Assembly (NCBI RefSeq): GCF_009812035.1
Contig: NZ_VZIZ01000001.1
Location: 18,142 to 82,141, forward strand
Length of the DNA: 64,000 nucleotides
Source of the DNA: Psychrobacter nivimaris
Lineage (GTDB): Bacteria; Pseudomonadota; Gammaproteobacteria; Pseudomonadales; Moraxellaceae
Direction of reading: 5' to 3'
The notes beneath the pieces are model-generated. The model saw only the letters and a program-made list of their open reading frames with translations. It had not been told where the DNA came from and made no database searches. This document shows positions 55,961-63,597 of the stretch, piece by piece (position 1 is the first letter of the stretch; each line of letters opens with the position of its first letter). A program made the translations under genes and the position numbers.

Positions 55961-56293
55961 TTACAGAGTGTGGTCTTGTCCGTATACACTCGCAGTTACA
56001 AATCTCGCAATATCATCATGCATTATGTGCTCATATTTAATATAATAGAGCGCAAAACAGCTCCTGCTAAATAATAATTTTAATTTAGCAAACAACGTGT
56101 TTTGGTTATTTAGTATAGATAACTTAATAATTACGACAAAAATTGTTACAATAGCTGTTAGTAGTACCACAAATATCGCTAAGAAATATATAAGCCGCAA
56201 GATGCTGTAATCAGACGATTTGGCAATATCACTTGCGGCTTTGTGACATGTTGAGGGACGTGTTTTTTCTTGCCGTTGTAATAAGCGGCTCAA
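55961..56293 (-). CDS. Doubtful small membrane-protein frame
   Basis: A 110-codon frame opening with TTG. It has one strongly hydrophobic segment (YFLAIFVVLLTAIVTIFVVIIKL, about residues 37-59). No family is recognised. AGAAGG is too close to the TTG to be a good ribosome binding site. It fills most of an otherwise empty gap, which is the main argument for it. It could be chance in AT-rich DNA or a decayed gene. Confidence 0.2.
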   Translation of the reverse strand: MSRLLQRQEKTRPSTCHKAASDIAKSSDYSILRLIYFLAIFVVLLTAIVTIFVVIIKLSILNNQNTLFAKLKLLFSRSCFALYYIKYEHIMHDDIARFVTASVYGQDHTL

Positions 56294-56423
56294 GACCTTC
56301 TAACCGCATGTTGTATATTTTCTATTGCTACTTCACTAGATGCTGCAATAAGCACTGTGAGTAGCAGCGCAATATTATCAACCTCATATAATTTTAATCA
56401 GCTTACGCAGGACGTACTAACGT

Positions 56424-58031
56424 ATGGGTATTAGCAGCAGTTCTACAGAGTCAGTCAAGCCAGTTGGCTCTATGAGAATCAATCTATTTTTTGCCATTTT
56501 ACTGATTGCGATGACTTCCTACTTTTTGTGGTGGGGTTTAGATTACACCATGCGTCAGCAAACGACGCTATTCATCGTGGCGACCGCTTTTGGTGTCTTT
56601 ATGGCATTCAATATCGGTGGTAACGATGTCGCCAACTCATTTGGTACTTCGGTGGGTGCAGGGACGTTGACTATCCCGCAGGCATTGGGTATTGCCGCGA
56701 TATTTGAAGTATCGGGGGCAGTCCTTGCAGGCGGGGAGGTGACTGATACGATTCGAAGTGGCATCGTTGATCTGGATGGTCTATCGGTAACGCCCAATCA
56801 GTTTATTTATGTCATGCTCTCCGCATTGGTTGCAGCAGCATTTTGGCTGTTATTTGCGACCAAAAAAGGTCTGCCTGTTTCGACCACGCACTCCATTATT
56901 GGCGGTGTGATTGGTAGTTCCATTGTTTTAGGTATCACGTTAGGTGGTACGGACATGGCGCTATCAACGGTAGACTGGGGAACAGTTGGGACCATCGCTA
57001 TTTCTTGGGTGCTGTCACCGTTACTAGGCGGCGTGTTGTCTTATCTTTTATATGGACAAATCAAGAAAAACATCATTGAATATAATGATAAAACCGAAGC
57101 TCATATTGCGACGTTAAAAGGCAATAAAAAAGTCTTAAAGCAAAACCATAAAGAGTTTTTGGATGGTTTGACAGAGTCTGAGCAATTGGCCTATACGTCA
57201 GCGATGTTACGTGATCAGGAAATCTATAAAGATGATGATTGTATCGTTGAAGACCTAGAAACTGATTACTACAAAAAGCTTTATGATATTGAGAATGAGC
57301 GTAGTAGCCTTGATACTCTAAAAGCACTTAAGCAATGGGTACCTATCATTGCTGCCGCAGGTGGTGCGGTGATGACTTCTCTAGTCGTTTTTAAAGGTCT
57401 AAAAAATGTTAATAGCGGCCTGACCACACTGCAGGGCTTCTTGATTATGGGTATGATAGCGGCGCTAGTATGGTTAGCGACCTATATCTATACCAAGAGT
57501 ATCCGCGGTAAGCACAAAGAAGATTTGACCAAAGCGACGTTCATTATGTTTAGCTGGATGCAGGTCTTTACCGCGTCAGCTTTTGCCTTCAGTCATGGTT
57601 CAAACGATATCGCCAATGCCGTTGGTCCTTTTGCCGCCATTATGGATGTGATTCGTACTAATAGTATCGCTACTGAAGCTGCTGTACCACCTGCTGTCAT
57701 GCTGACTTTTGGTGTCGCACTAATCGTTGGTCTTTGGTTCATTGGTAAAGAAGTGATTCAAACCGTTGGTACCAATCTAGCGAAAATGCATCCAGCTTCA
57801 GGATTCTCAGCTGAGCTGGCTGCTGCGGCGGTTGTGATGGGCGCATCGACTATGGGTCTGCCTGTATCAAGTACTCACACGCTAGTAGGCGCGGTATTAG
57901 GTATCGGTATCGTCAACAGAGATACGAACTGGAAGCTTATGAAACCGATTGGCTTGGCTTGGATTGTGACGCTGCCTGCAGCGGCTACTATGTCTGCCAT
58001 CAGTTATCTTGTATTGAGCAATATTTTTTAA
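56424..58031 (+). CDS. pit: Inorganic phosphate transporter, PiT family
   Basis: At 535 residues it has the PiT duplicated architecture. The first repeat carries FNIGGNDVANSFGTSVGAGTL and KKGLPVSTTHSIIGGVIG; the second, after a cytoplasmic charged loop (about residues 210-300), carries FAFSHGSNDIANAVGPFAA and TMGLPVSSTHTLVGAVLG. About ten to twelve membrane segments are seen. It takes up metal-phosphate with protons at low affinity. No phoU-type partner (PF01865, DUF47) is adjacent, unlike in many bacteria. Neighbour pap suggests a phosphate/polyphosphate context. Confidence 0.94.
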   Translation: MGISSSSTESVKPVGSMRINLFFAILLIAMTSYFLWWGLDYTMRQQTTLFIVATAFGVFMAFNIGGNDVANSFGTSVGAGTLTIPQALGIAAIFEVSGAVLAGGEVTDTIRSGIVDLDGLSVTPNQFIYVMLSALVAAAFWLLFATKKGLPVSTTHSIIGGVIGSSIVLGITLGGTDMALSTVDWGTVGTIAISWVLSPLLGGVLSYLLYGQIKKNIIEYNDKTEAHIATLKGNKKVLKQNHKEFLDGLTESEQLAYTSAMLRDQEIYKDDDCIVEDLETDYYKKLYDIENERSSLDTLKALKQWVPIIAAAGGAVMTSLVVFKGLKNVNSGLTTLQGFLIMGMIAALVWLATYIYTKSIRGKHKEDLTKATFIMFSWMQVFTASAFAFSHGSNDIANAVGPFAAIMDVIRTNSIATEAAVPPAVMLTFGVALIVGLWFIGKEVIQTVGTNLAKMHPASGFSAELAAAAVVMGASTMGLPVSSTHTLVGAVLGIGIVNRDTNWKLMKPIGLAWIVTLPAAATMSAISYLVLSNIF

Positions 58032-58075
58032 TGCGCTGTTTTTACCAGTGAATTATCATAATTGAGTTTTAATAA

Positions 58076-58251
58076 CTAGGGCGTGTCTTCATTTCAAAAA
58101 TGGTGGTAAAAATGAGATAAATTGCCGTCAAACAAGAAAAATAGCGCAGATAATATCGGGATATTAACCAGCTATTTGACGATGTTTGGCAAGATTTAGC
58201 CATTTTTAGCCCATTTAGATGACTATCGGATGAATTGAAGACACGCCCTAG
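58076..58251. mobile_element. 176-bp MITE-like repeat, copy B (between pit and the aminotransferase gene)
   Basis: Ends CTAGGGCGTGTCTTCATTTC and, as the reverse complement of the right end, CTAGGGCGTGTCTTCAATTC: near-perfect terminal inverted repeats, each bounded by CTAG. The reverse strand carries GGCTAAATCTTGCCAAACAT, matching copy A at 50928-51103, so the two copies are inverted with respect to each other. There is no coding frame. It sits between the pit stop and the terminator, so it would be transcribed with pit. Confidence 0.85.
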
Positions 58252-58263
58252 GTTCAACGCAAT

Positions 58264-58305
58264 AAAAAACGCTTATCAGCATCATGCCGATAAGCGTTTT
58301 TTTTA
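58264..58305. terminator. Bidirectional terminator between pit and the aminotransferase gene
   Basis: AAAAAACGCTTATC and GATAAGCGTTTTTT form a stem around an 11-base loop, with T8 on the plus strand and T6 on the minus strand. Confidence 0.93.
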
Positions 58306-58319
58306 TGATGTATAACGAT

Positions 58320-59972
58320 TTACTCGGTACCAAATTGCTTACGTTTTTTGGCAAAAAATCTGTCCAATCTATCCATCGCATTTTCTAGGTCAAGTAAATT
58401 AGGTAAGAACACCAGACGGAAATGGTCGGGTCTATCCCAGTTAAACCCAGTACCCTGAACCATCAATACGTTTTCTTCAACGAGCAAGTCCATCATAAAA
58501 TCCATATCATCGGTGATAGGGTAAACCTCTGGATCCATTTTTGGAAAACAGTAAAACGCCCCTTGAGGCATGGTACAAGAAATACCTTTGATAGCATTAA
58601 GACGTGAGACTGCCATCTCACGTTGCTTATACAAGCGACCCTTTTCAGAAGTCAGGTCTTGTATGCTCTGATGCCCACCCATCGCGGTTTGAATAGCATA
58701 TTGTCCTTGCACGTTAGAGCAAAGACGCATGGATGCTAGCATGTCTAAGCCTTCAATAAAGTCAGCTGCGTGCTGTTTGCGGCCTGATACCATCATCCAA
58801 CCTGAGCGAAATCCTGCGATACGATGTGACTTTGACAAGCCATTGTAAGAGAGCACCAGCACGTCGTCAGTTAGGGTGCTCATCGGGGTATGTATATTGT
58901 CATCATAGAGAATGCGGTCGTAAATCTCATCGGCCATGATGATTAAATCATGCTCTTTAGCGACTTCGATGATCTGCTTTAATAACTCATCACTATAAAG
59001 GGAGCCTGTTGGGTTATTTGGGTTAATAACCACGATGCCTTTTGTTTTGCTTGTAATTTTAGACTTGATATCTTCAATATCAGGATGCCAGTTGTCCTCT
59101 TCATTGCAGCGATAATGCACCGCAGTACCGCCAGCGAGATTAGCAGCAGCAGTCCAAAGCGGGTAGTCTGGCATTGGAATTAGGACTTCATCACCATCGT
59201 TCATCAATGCCTGCATAGTCATGACAATAAGCTCAGAAACCCCATTGCCCAAATATACGTCACGTACGTCAACGGCCGACAATAACCCCTTCGACTGATA
59301 ATACTGCAAAATGGCTTTACGTGCTGAGAAAATTCCTTGCGAGTCTGAATAGCCAGTTGCCTCAGATAAGTTCATAGCGACATCGCGTAAAATCTCATGC
59401 GGGGCTTCTAAACCAAAAGGCGCAGGATTACCCACGTTTAACTTTAATATGCGTTTGCCTTCTGCTTCCATCTTGTTAGCAGTCTGCAATAGAGGACCAC
59501 GAATGTCATAGCAAACGTTTTGTAATTTATCAGATTTTTTTATGGTGTTCATAGCATGACCGTTTTTCGGATTGATTGTCGAATTGGTTTTTAAGTCTTT
59601 ACCAGCAGTAGAAGTTATCATGGACTGAGCATCAGTTGTCTTAATACCTGACTGGATGTGGGAAATCGTATCTATCTCTTGATGTTCACTGCGCTCTATA
59701 GATGATGTCGATTCGTCTGCATCAATAGCCTCATTGTTGAGGTCGCCGCGCAACAGATATCCCTCACTACAGCCCAAAATACGTGCGAGCGTAGGCAGCT
59801 TGGATGAGACAATACCGTTGGTACCGCGCTCCCAGTTTGAGATAGCACCACGGCTCACTTTGGCACCAGCGGCTGTCATGGCTTGTGCTAGCTGCTCAGC
59901 TGTGAATCCTTTGTCACGGCGCAACTGTACCAGTCGTTCCGCTTGCGTACTTTTGCTATTGTCGTCAGACAT
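58320..59972 (-). CDS. XRE helix-turn-helix fused to an AlaA-type alanine aminotransferase
   Basis: A 550-residue two-part protein. Residues about 9-75 are an XRE/Cro-type DNA-binding domain: AERLVQLRRDKGFTAEQLAQAM, KVSRGAISNWERGTNGI, LARILGCSEGYLLRGD. A polar linker (about 76-140) leads to a complete fold-type I aminotransferase close to E. coli AlaA: DIRGPLLQTANKMEAEGKRIL, LNVGNPAPFG, YSDSQGIFSARKAI, NPNNPTGSLYSD, ADEIYDRI and the PLP lysine K381 in LSYNGLSKSHRIAGFRSGW. AlaA makes alanine from pyruvate and glutamate. An internal Met at 141 (ATG at 59552) matches the usual AlaA start but lacks a clear ribosome binding site. This differs from the GntR-type MocR fusions. Palindromes upstream may be its operator. 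Confidence 0.9.
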   Translation of the reverse strand: MSDDNSKSTQAERLVQLRRDKGFTAEQLAQAMTAAGAKVSRGAISNWERGTNGIVSSKLPTLARILGCSEGYLLRGDLNNEAIDADESTSSIERSEHQEIDTISHIQSGIKTTDAQSMITSTAGKDLKTNSTINPKNGHAMNTIKKSDKLQNVCYDIRGPLLQTANKMEAEGKRILKLNVGNPAPFGLEAPHEILRDVAMNLSEATGYSDSQGIFSARKAILQYYQSKGLLSAVDVRDVYLGNGVSELIVMTMQALMNDGDEVLIPMPDYPLWTAAANLAGGTAVHYRCNEEDNWHPDIEDIKSKITSKTKGIVVINPNNPTGSLYSDELLKQIIEVAKEHDLIIMADEIYDRILYDDNIHTPMSTLTDDVLVLSYNGLSKSHRIAGFRSGWMMVSGRKQHAADFIEGLDMLASMRLCSNVQGQYAIQTAMGGHQSIQDLTSEKGRLYKQREMAVSRLNAIKGISCTMPQGAFYCFPKMDPEVYPITDDMDFMMDLLVEENVLMVQGTGFNWDRPDHFRLVFLPNLLDLENAMDRLDRFFAKKRKQFGTE

Positions 59973-60416
59973 TTTCGTTCGAGCCTTTGTTAATCAGTAA
60001 TTATTCAGAGTAGAGATATATTAAACATTTTAGTTAAGCACTAATGCAAGATATTATTGCATTGATAGTTAATTTGCAAATGATTTTACAATCAGTCCTA
60101 TCAGTGTTTGCAAGTATATCTTGCAATTAACACTTGGCTTATATTTGTATGGCTCTAAATCTCTTATATAGACTATAAAAGGTATAGGTATCAAAATTAC
60201 ATCTTTACCCATCATTATCCAAAATTAGTTTGCTATATTTAACTCAGTTAATCTTTTCAATCATGCTGTCTACCTCCCAATATAAAGAATGCTTTTCTTA
60301 TATATGCCTTGAATAGTGCGTCGATAACCAACAGATAGAGCACGTCGTTTTCATAATCATATGGCGATAAAATAGTTACCGAGATTAGATAATAAATACT
60401 CGAATAAGGATAAATT
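59973..60416. other. Divergent aminotransferase/msrB intergenic region
   Basis: 444 AT-rich bases with no supported gene. The main structure is the group of TTGCAA-type palindromes at 60046-60126, listed separately; the msrB promoter must lie in the right half. Confidence 0.5.
60046..60126. promoter_or_regulatory. Cluster of TTGCAA palindromes (candidate operator)
   Basis: Three related sites: TGCAA-N7-TTGCA (60046-60062), TTGCAA-N8-TTACAA-like (60074-60091) and the perfect TTGCAAG-TATAT-CTTGCAA (60108-60126). They lie 74 to 154 bases upstream of the XRE-aminotransferase start, where an autoregulator would bind. That a protein binds them is inference. Confidence 0.45.
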
Positions 60417-60842
60417 ATGCAAGACAACCAACTAAGCAAAGAAGAGATCAGCCAGTTGACTGAAGCTGACTGGAAAGAGCGTTTAACCGCTGATGAGTAT
60501 CATATTATGCGTGAGAAGGGCACGGAACGCCCATTTACAGGTGTATATAATGATGCGACCGATGATGGCGTTTACCGTTGTAAAGGCTGCGGTGCAAGCT
60601 TGTTTGACTCAAGTAATAAATTTGATGCGAGCTGTGGTTGGCCAAGTTTTGATCAAGGTATCGATAACAGCGCGATTGAAGAGCACATCGATAACTCGCT
60701 AGGCATGACTCGTACCGAAGTCACTTGCAGCAACTGTGGCGCACATTTGGGCCATGTATTCCCTGATGGCCCTACTGAGACAACAGGCATGCGTTATTGC
60801 ATCAACTCAGTATCTATCGATTTAGATAAGTCTGAGAAGTAA
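60417..60842 (+). CDS. msrB: Peptide-methionine (R)-S-oxide reductase MsrB
   Basis: This 141-residue enzyme repairs methionine-R-sulfoxide in proteins. It has two zinc CxxC motifs ([13 protein letters not shown] and [14 protein letters not shown]), SCGWPSFDQ, and the catalytic cysteine in RYCINSVSI (Cys 128). Cytoplasmic, no signal peptide. AAGGA ribosome binding site. msrA is not adjacent. The glutathione peroxidase gene follows 134 bases later on the same strand, forming an oxidative-repair pair. Confidence 0.96.
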   Translation: MQDNQLSKEEISQLTEADWKERLTADEYHIMREKGTERPFTGVYNDATDDGVYRCKGCGASLFDSSNKFDASCGWPSFDQGIDNSAIEEHIDNSLGMTRTEVTCSNCGAHLGHVFPDGPTETTGMRYCINSVSIDLDKSEK

Positions 60843-60979
60843 GTAGTCTAAGTAGTATTAGAAACGTGAAAGGGAAGTACAAGGTGCTTCCTTTTCAATA
60901 GTTTTATTATGTGTATGATAGAAAAAGAAGTAGTGCATAGACACTCAAAACAATAAAAACCTCAATTTAAGGATAAATG

Positions 60980-61465
60980 ATGAGTACAATTTATGATTTT
61001 ACGGCTGAGCGCATGGATGGTAGCTCGCAAGCGTTTTCAGATTACCAAGATAAAGTATTATTAATCGTCAATACTGCAAGCAAATGTGGATTTACGCCGC
61101 AGTTTGAAGGCTTAGAGTCGCTATATCAACAATATAAAGATCAAGGACTGGTCATCGTCGGCTTTCCTTGTAATCAATTTGGTAGCCAAGACCCAGGTAG
61201 CAACGATGAGATTGGCGCGTTTTGCCAAAAGAACTATGGTGTTAGCTTTCCGATGATGGCAAAGACTGATGTCAATGGCGCAGATGCTCATCCTATCTAT
61301 CAATGGCTCAAAGAACAAAAGGGTGGTGTGCTGACAGATGGTATCAAGTGGAATTTCACCAAGTTTCTAGTCGATAGTAAAGGTCAGGTGATTGACCGCT
61401 ATGCACCAACGACCAAGCCAGAAGCCATCAAAAACGACATCGAGCAAGCACTGGCTAATAAATAG
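60980..61465 (+). CDS. Glutathione peroxidase (Cys type)
   Basis: At 161 residues it has the GPx fold and signatures: NTASKCGFTPQFEGLE with the peroxidatic Cys 36, VIVGFPCNQFGSQDPG with the catalytic Gln, and IKWNFTKFLVD with the catalytic Trp and Asn. Bacterial Cys-type enzymes of this kind (BtuE-like) often use thioredoxin. Two ATGs overlap at the start (60977 and 60980); AAGGA is three bases from the first and six from the second, so the second is chosen. No signal peptide. Confidence 0.93.
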   Translation: MSTIYDFTAERMDGSSQAFSDYQDKVLLIVNTASKCGFTPQFEGLESLYQQYKDQGLVIVGFPCNQFGSQDPGSNDEIGAFCQKNYGVSFPMMAKTDVNGADAHPIYQWLKEQKGGVLTDGIKWNFTKFLVDSKGQVIDRYAPTTKPEAIKNDIEQALANK

Positions 61466-61581
61466 GCATTAAATTTAAAAAATATTGATTTTGTATGAAA
61501 ATATAAAATCAATAAAAACAAATGCTTGCTAGATATTCTAATAAAAATCGAAAAAATATCTAAAAAAGTGGTAAATACTGT

Positions 61582-61609
61582 TTGACACCCAACAGTAAAT
61601 CTATATAAT
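61582..61609 (+). promoter_or_regulatory. Consensus promoter of the tRNA-Val/tRNA-Asp transcript
   Basis: Perfect TTGACA (61582-61587), a 16-base spacer and perfect TATAAT (61604-61609), followed by a C-rich discriminator. About 75 bases upstream of tRNA-Val. Confidence 0.88.
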
Positions 61610-61689
61610 ACACACCCACAGCAACGGAGCTTAGTGACAAACTTAAGAGCTCAGTTGATGTTGAATAAATTGCCTAGCGATTGTTCGAA

Positions 61690-61765
61690 GGGTGATTAGC
61701 TCAGTTGGTAGAGCGTCTGCCTTACACGCAGAATGTCGGCGGTTCGAATCCGTCATCACCCACCA
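61690..61765 (+). tRNA. tRNA-Val (anticodon UAC)
   Basis: A complete cloverleaf: acceptor GGGTGAT with ATCACCC, D-loop AGCTCAGTTGGTAGAGC, anticodon loop CCTTACACG with TAC, T-arm GGCGGTTCGAATCCGTC, discriminator A and an encoded CCA. 76 nt. Confidence 0.97.
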
Positions 61766-61802
61766 CTTCTTAGCAAGTGGCTAAACAAGCTAAGAGACCT
61801 AA

Positions 61803-61879
61803 GCAGCGGTAGTTCAGTTGGTTAGAATACCGGCCTGTCACGCCGGGGGTCGCGGGTTCGAGTCCCGTCCGCTGCGCCA
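61803..61879 (+). tRNA. tRNA-Asp (anticodon GUC)
   Basis: Acceptor GCAGCGG with CCGCTGC, D-loop with GGTTAGAATACC, anticodon loop CCTGTCACG with GTC, T-arm CGCGGGTTCGAGTCCCG, discriminator G and encoded CCA. 77 nt. It follows tRNA-Val by 37 bases on the same transcript. Confidence 0.97.
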
Positions 61880-61921
61880 TATTTAAAACGAATTTAAACT
61901 GTTAAGTTTAAGCAAGTTTCG

Positions 61922-61953
61922 CCTCAAGCATTAGATTGTTTGAGGTTTTTTTG
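61922..61953 (+). terminator. Terminator of the tRNA transcript
   Basis: CCTCAAGCA pairs imperfectly with TGTTTGAGG and is followed by T7, about 40 bases after tRNA-Asp. Confidence 0.85.
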
Positions 61954-62247
61954 TGTCTGCTTTTTATGTATCTATGTTCTATGAGTGATAAGTCAGGTAA
62001 GGAAATATAGTAAGAGTCAGAATCTAGAATTAGGATCTAATACTATGACTTATATTCACTTAAGTCGTATCAATCAAAGGTCAGCTAAAACGACAACCCT
62101 TCTTTTATATCAGTCTTATATTGAATAAAAGAAGGGTTGTCGTATTTATCTTAGTTACAGCACTTTAAAATGCCTTTGCTTAAAACGCATTATCCAGAAT
62201 CTATGACGCGTTTTAGATAGTTGTAGATTTTAGCTACGGGTAAAGAC
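61954..62247. other. Gap between the tRNA terminator and the MBL-rhodanese gene
   Basis: No gene is supported here. It contains the 19-bp perfect inverted repeat at 62090-62143. Confidence 0.5.
62090..62143 (-). terminator. Long perfect inverted repeat, probable terminator of the MBL-rhodanese gene
   Basis: ACGACAACCCTTCTTTTAT (62090-62108) is the exact reverse complement of 62125-62143, with a 16-base loop. Read on the minus strand the stem is followed by TTTTAG. It lies about 105 bases beyond the stop of the MBL-rhodanese gene. The stem is longer than most terminators, so another role (small palindromic element) is possible. Confidence 0.6.
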
Positions 62248-63597
62248 TTACTTATGCGTTGCTTGCCATGCGCCCATAGACCCTAGATAAATATCAATGT
62301 GCTCAAAACCTCGACTAGCGAGCCACCCTGCTGCTATTGTTGCTCGAGCACCACTGGCGCACATCAATGTATAGTGGCGACTTTGGTCAAGCTCATGCCA
62401 ACGCTCGTTCAGGTGACCAACATAGATATGCTGTGAGCCTTCAATCGCATTGGTATTTCTCTCATCGATATCGCGTACATCAAGCAATGTCCAGTTCTGA
62501 GCATTATTAAGGCGATTTTCTACCTCGGTTGTATCGATCATAGGGGCTTGCTGCATCTGCTCCCCTTTAGCAGCGGCAGGGACGACACCCACATAGCCAC
62601 CTATAACATTATCAAAAGCAATACGTACCAGATGCTCCATCGCAGTCGCCAGTTGCTCTTCATCAGAGGCAATAAGTACCAAGCTTTGTCCCTCCTCGAT
62701 AAACCATCCAGCAAACGCAGGTAGCATGTTGACAGGTAAGCTCATAGAACCGGGCAGGTGTCCTGACGCATACGCCATTGGTTCACGAATATCGATGAGA
62801 TGATCAGCATCACAGTCATGCAGCTGTTTAAGCGAAAGGTTGCGCGGACGCATAACCACTGGAGGCGCTTCACCACCTTCCATATTAAGGCGCTCCATCA
62901 ATCTGAAGTAGGGCGGCTGATAATGGTTTTCGCTAGTCTTGAAGTCAATAAATGCCTCACGATCGTTAATCTGTAAGCGTGGATTGTTCATCCTTTCATG
63001 ACCAACGGTAGAAAACTCACGCTCCGCCATACCTGAACCACAGACTGACCCTGCACCATGAGCTGGATAAATAAGCGCCTGATCACCGAGCGCTAGAATG
63101 TCTTGTAACGAATCATAAAGTAAACCTGCAACTTCTCTGCGACGCTCAGGATAGAAGTCAGTACGACCGACATCACCTACAAAGAGCGCATCGCCAGTAA
63201 AAACGCCAACCGCCTTATCTGGATACGCCGTGTCAAACAGCGCATAAGCCAGGTGATCATCGGTATGACCAGGCGTTTCTAAGACACGGATTTCTAATTG
63301 GCCAATTGAAAAGCAATCACCATTACGTACTGTCTCAGCGTAGACAACAGGTTGTTCTGGATTGGGTCCATGCAAAACTGTTGCTCCTGTCATTGCAGCC
63401 AAGATAGGTGCGCCAGAAACCAAATCCTCATTACGATGTGTCTCAAAAATATGAGTAATCTCAAGTCCTGCTGCACGCGCTTTTTCTACATATACCGCAC
63501 AGTCACGACGTGGGTCAATTACCGCTGCTTGACCGCCAGAGCCTACCAAGTAGGATAGGTGCGAAAGTCCAGGTGTCTTAATTTTCTCTAGTTGCAT
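62248..63597 (-). CDS. MBL-fold hydrolase fused to two rhodanese domains
   Basis: About 449 residues. Residues 1-235 are a metallo-beta-lactamase fold of the persulfide dioxygenase type: VIDPRRDCAVYVE, FETHRNEDLVSG (His 54, Asp 58), ETPGHTDDHLAYAL, FTGDALFVGDVGRTDF and YPAHGAGSVCG. The first rhodanese domain (about 260-350) lacks the active cysteine; the second (about 360-449) has it in LMCASGARATIAAGW. Such fusions oxidise or transfer glutathione persulfide sulfur. The usual HxHxDH is changed to H-R-N-E-D-L, so metal binding at the first site may differ. Start: AAGGA is too near the ATG at 63603 and well spaced for 63597. Confidence 0.85.
   Translation of the reverse strand: MQLEKIKTPGLSHLSYLVGSGGQAAVIDPRRDCAVYVEKARAAGLEITHIFETHRNEDLVSGAPILAAMTGATVLHGPNPEQPVVYAETVRNGDCFSIGQLEIRVLETPGHTDDHLAYALFDTAYPDKAVGVFTGDALFVGDVGRTDFYPERRREVAGLLYDSLQDILALGDQALIYPAHGAGSVCGSGMAEREFSTVGHERMNNPRLQINDREAFIDFKTSENHYQPPYFRLMERLNMEGGEAPPVVMRPRNLSLKQLHDCDADHLIDIREPMAYASGHLPGSMSLPVNMLPAFAGWFIEEGQSLVLIASDEEQLATAMEHLVRIAFDNVIGGYVGVVPAAAKGEQMQQAPMIDTTEVENRLNNAQNWTLLDVRDIDERNTNAIEGSQHIYVGHLNERWHELDQSRHYTLMCASGARATIAAGWLASRGFEHIDIYLGSMGAWQATHK

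Larger units (their letters stand above)
55853..56423. other. Gap between pap and pit
   Basis: 571 bases. It contains the pap terminator (55925-55956), a doubtful minus-strand frame (55961-56293) and a GCCGCAAG/CTTGCGGC inverted repeat at about 56192-56240. A promoter for pit should be here. Confidence 0.45.

Noticed and set aside
60257..60439. A 60-codon minus-strand frame before msrB
   Set aside because: It overlaps the msrB start and has no supporting signal; hydrophobicity comes from AT-rich DNA.
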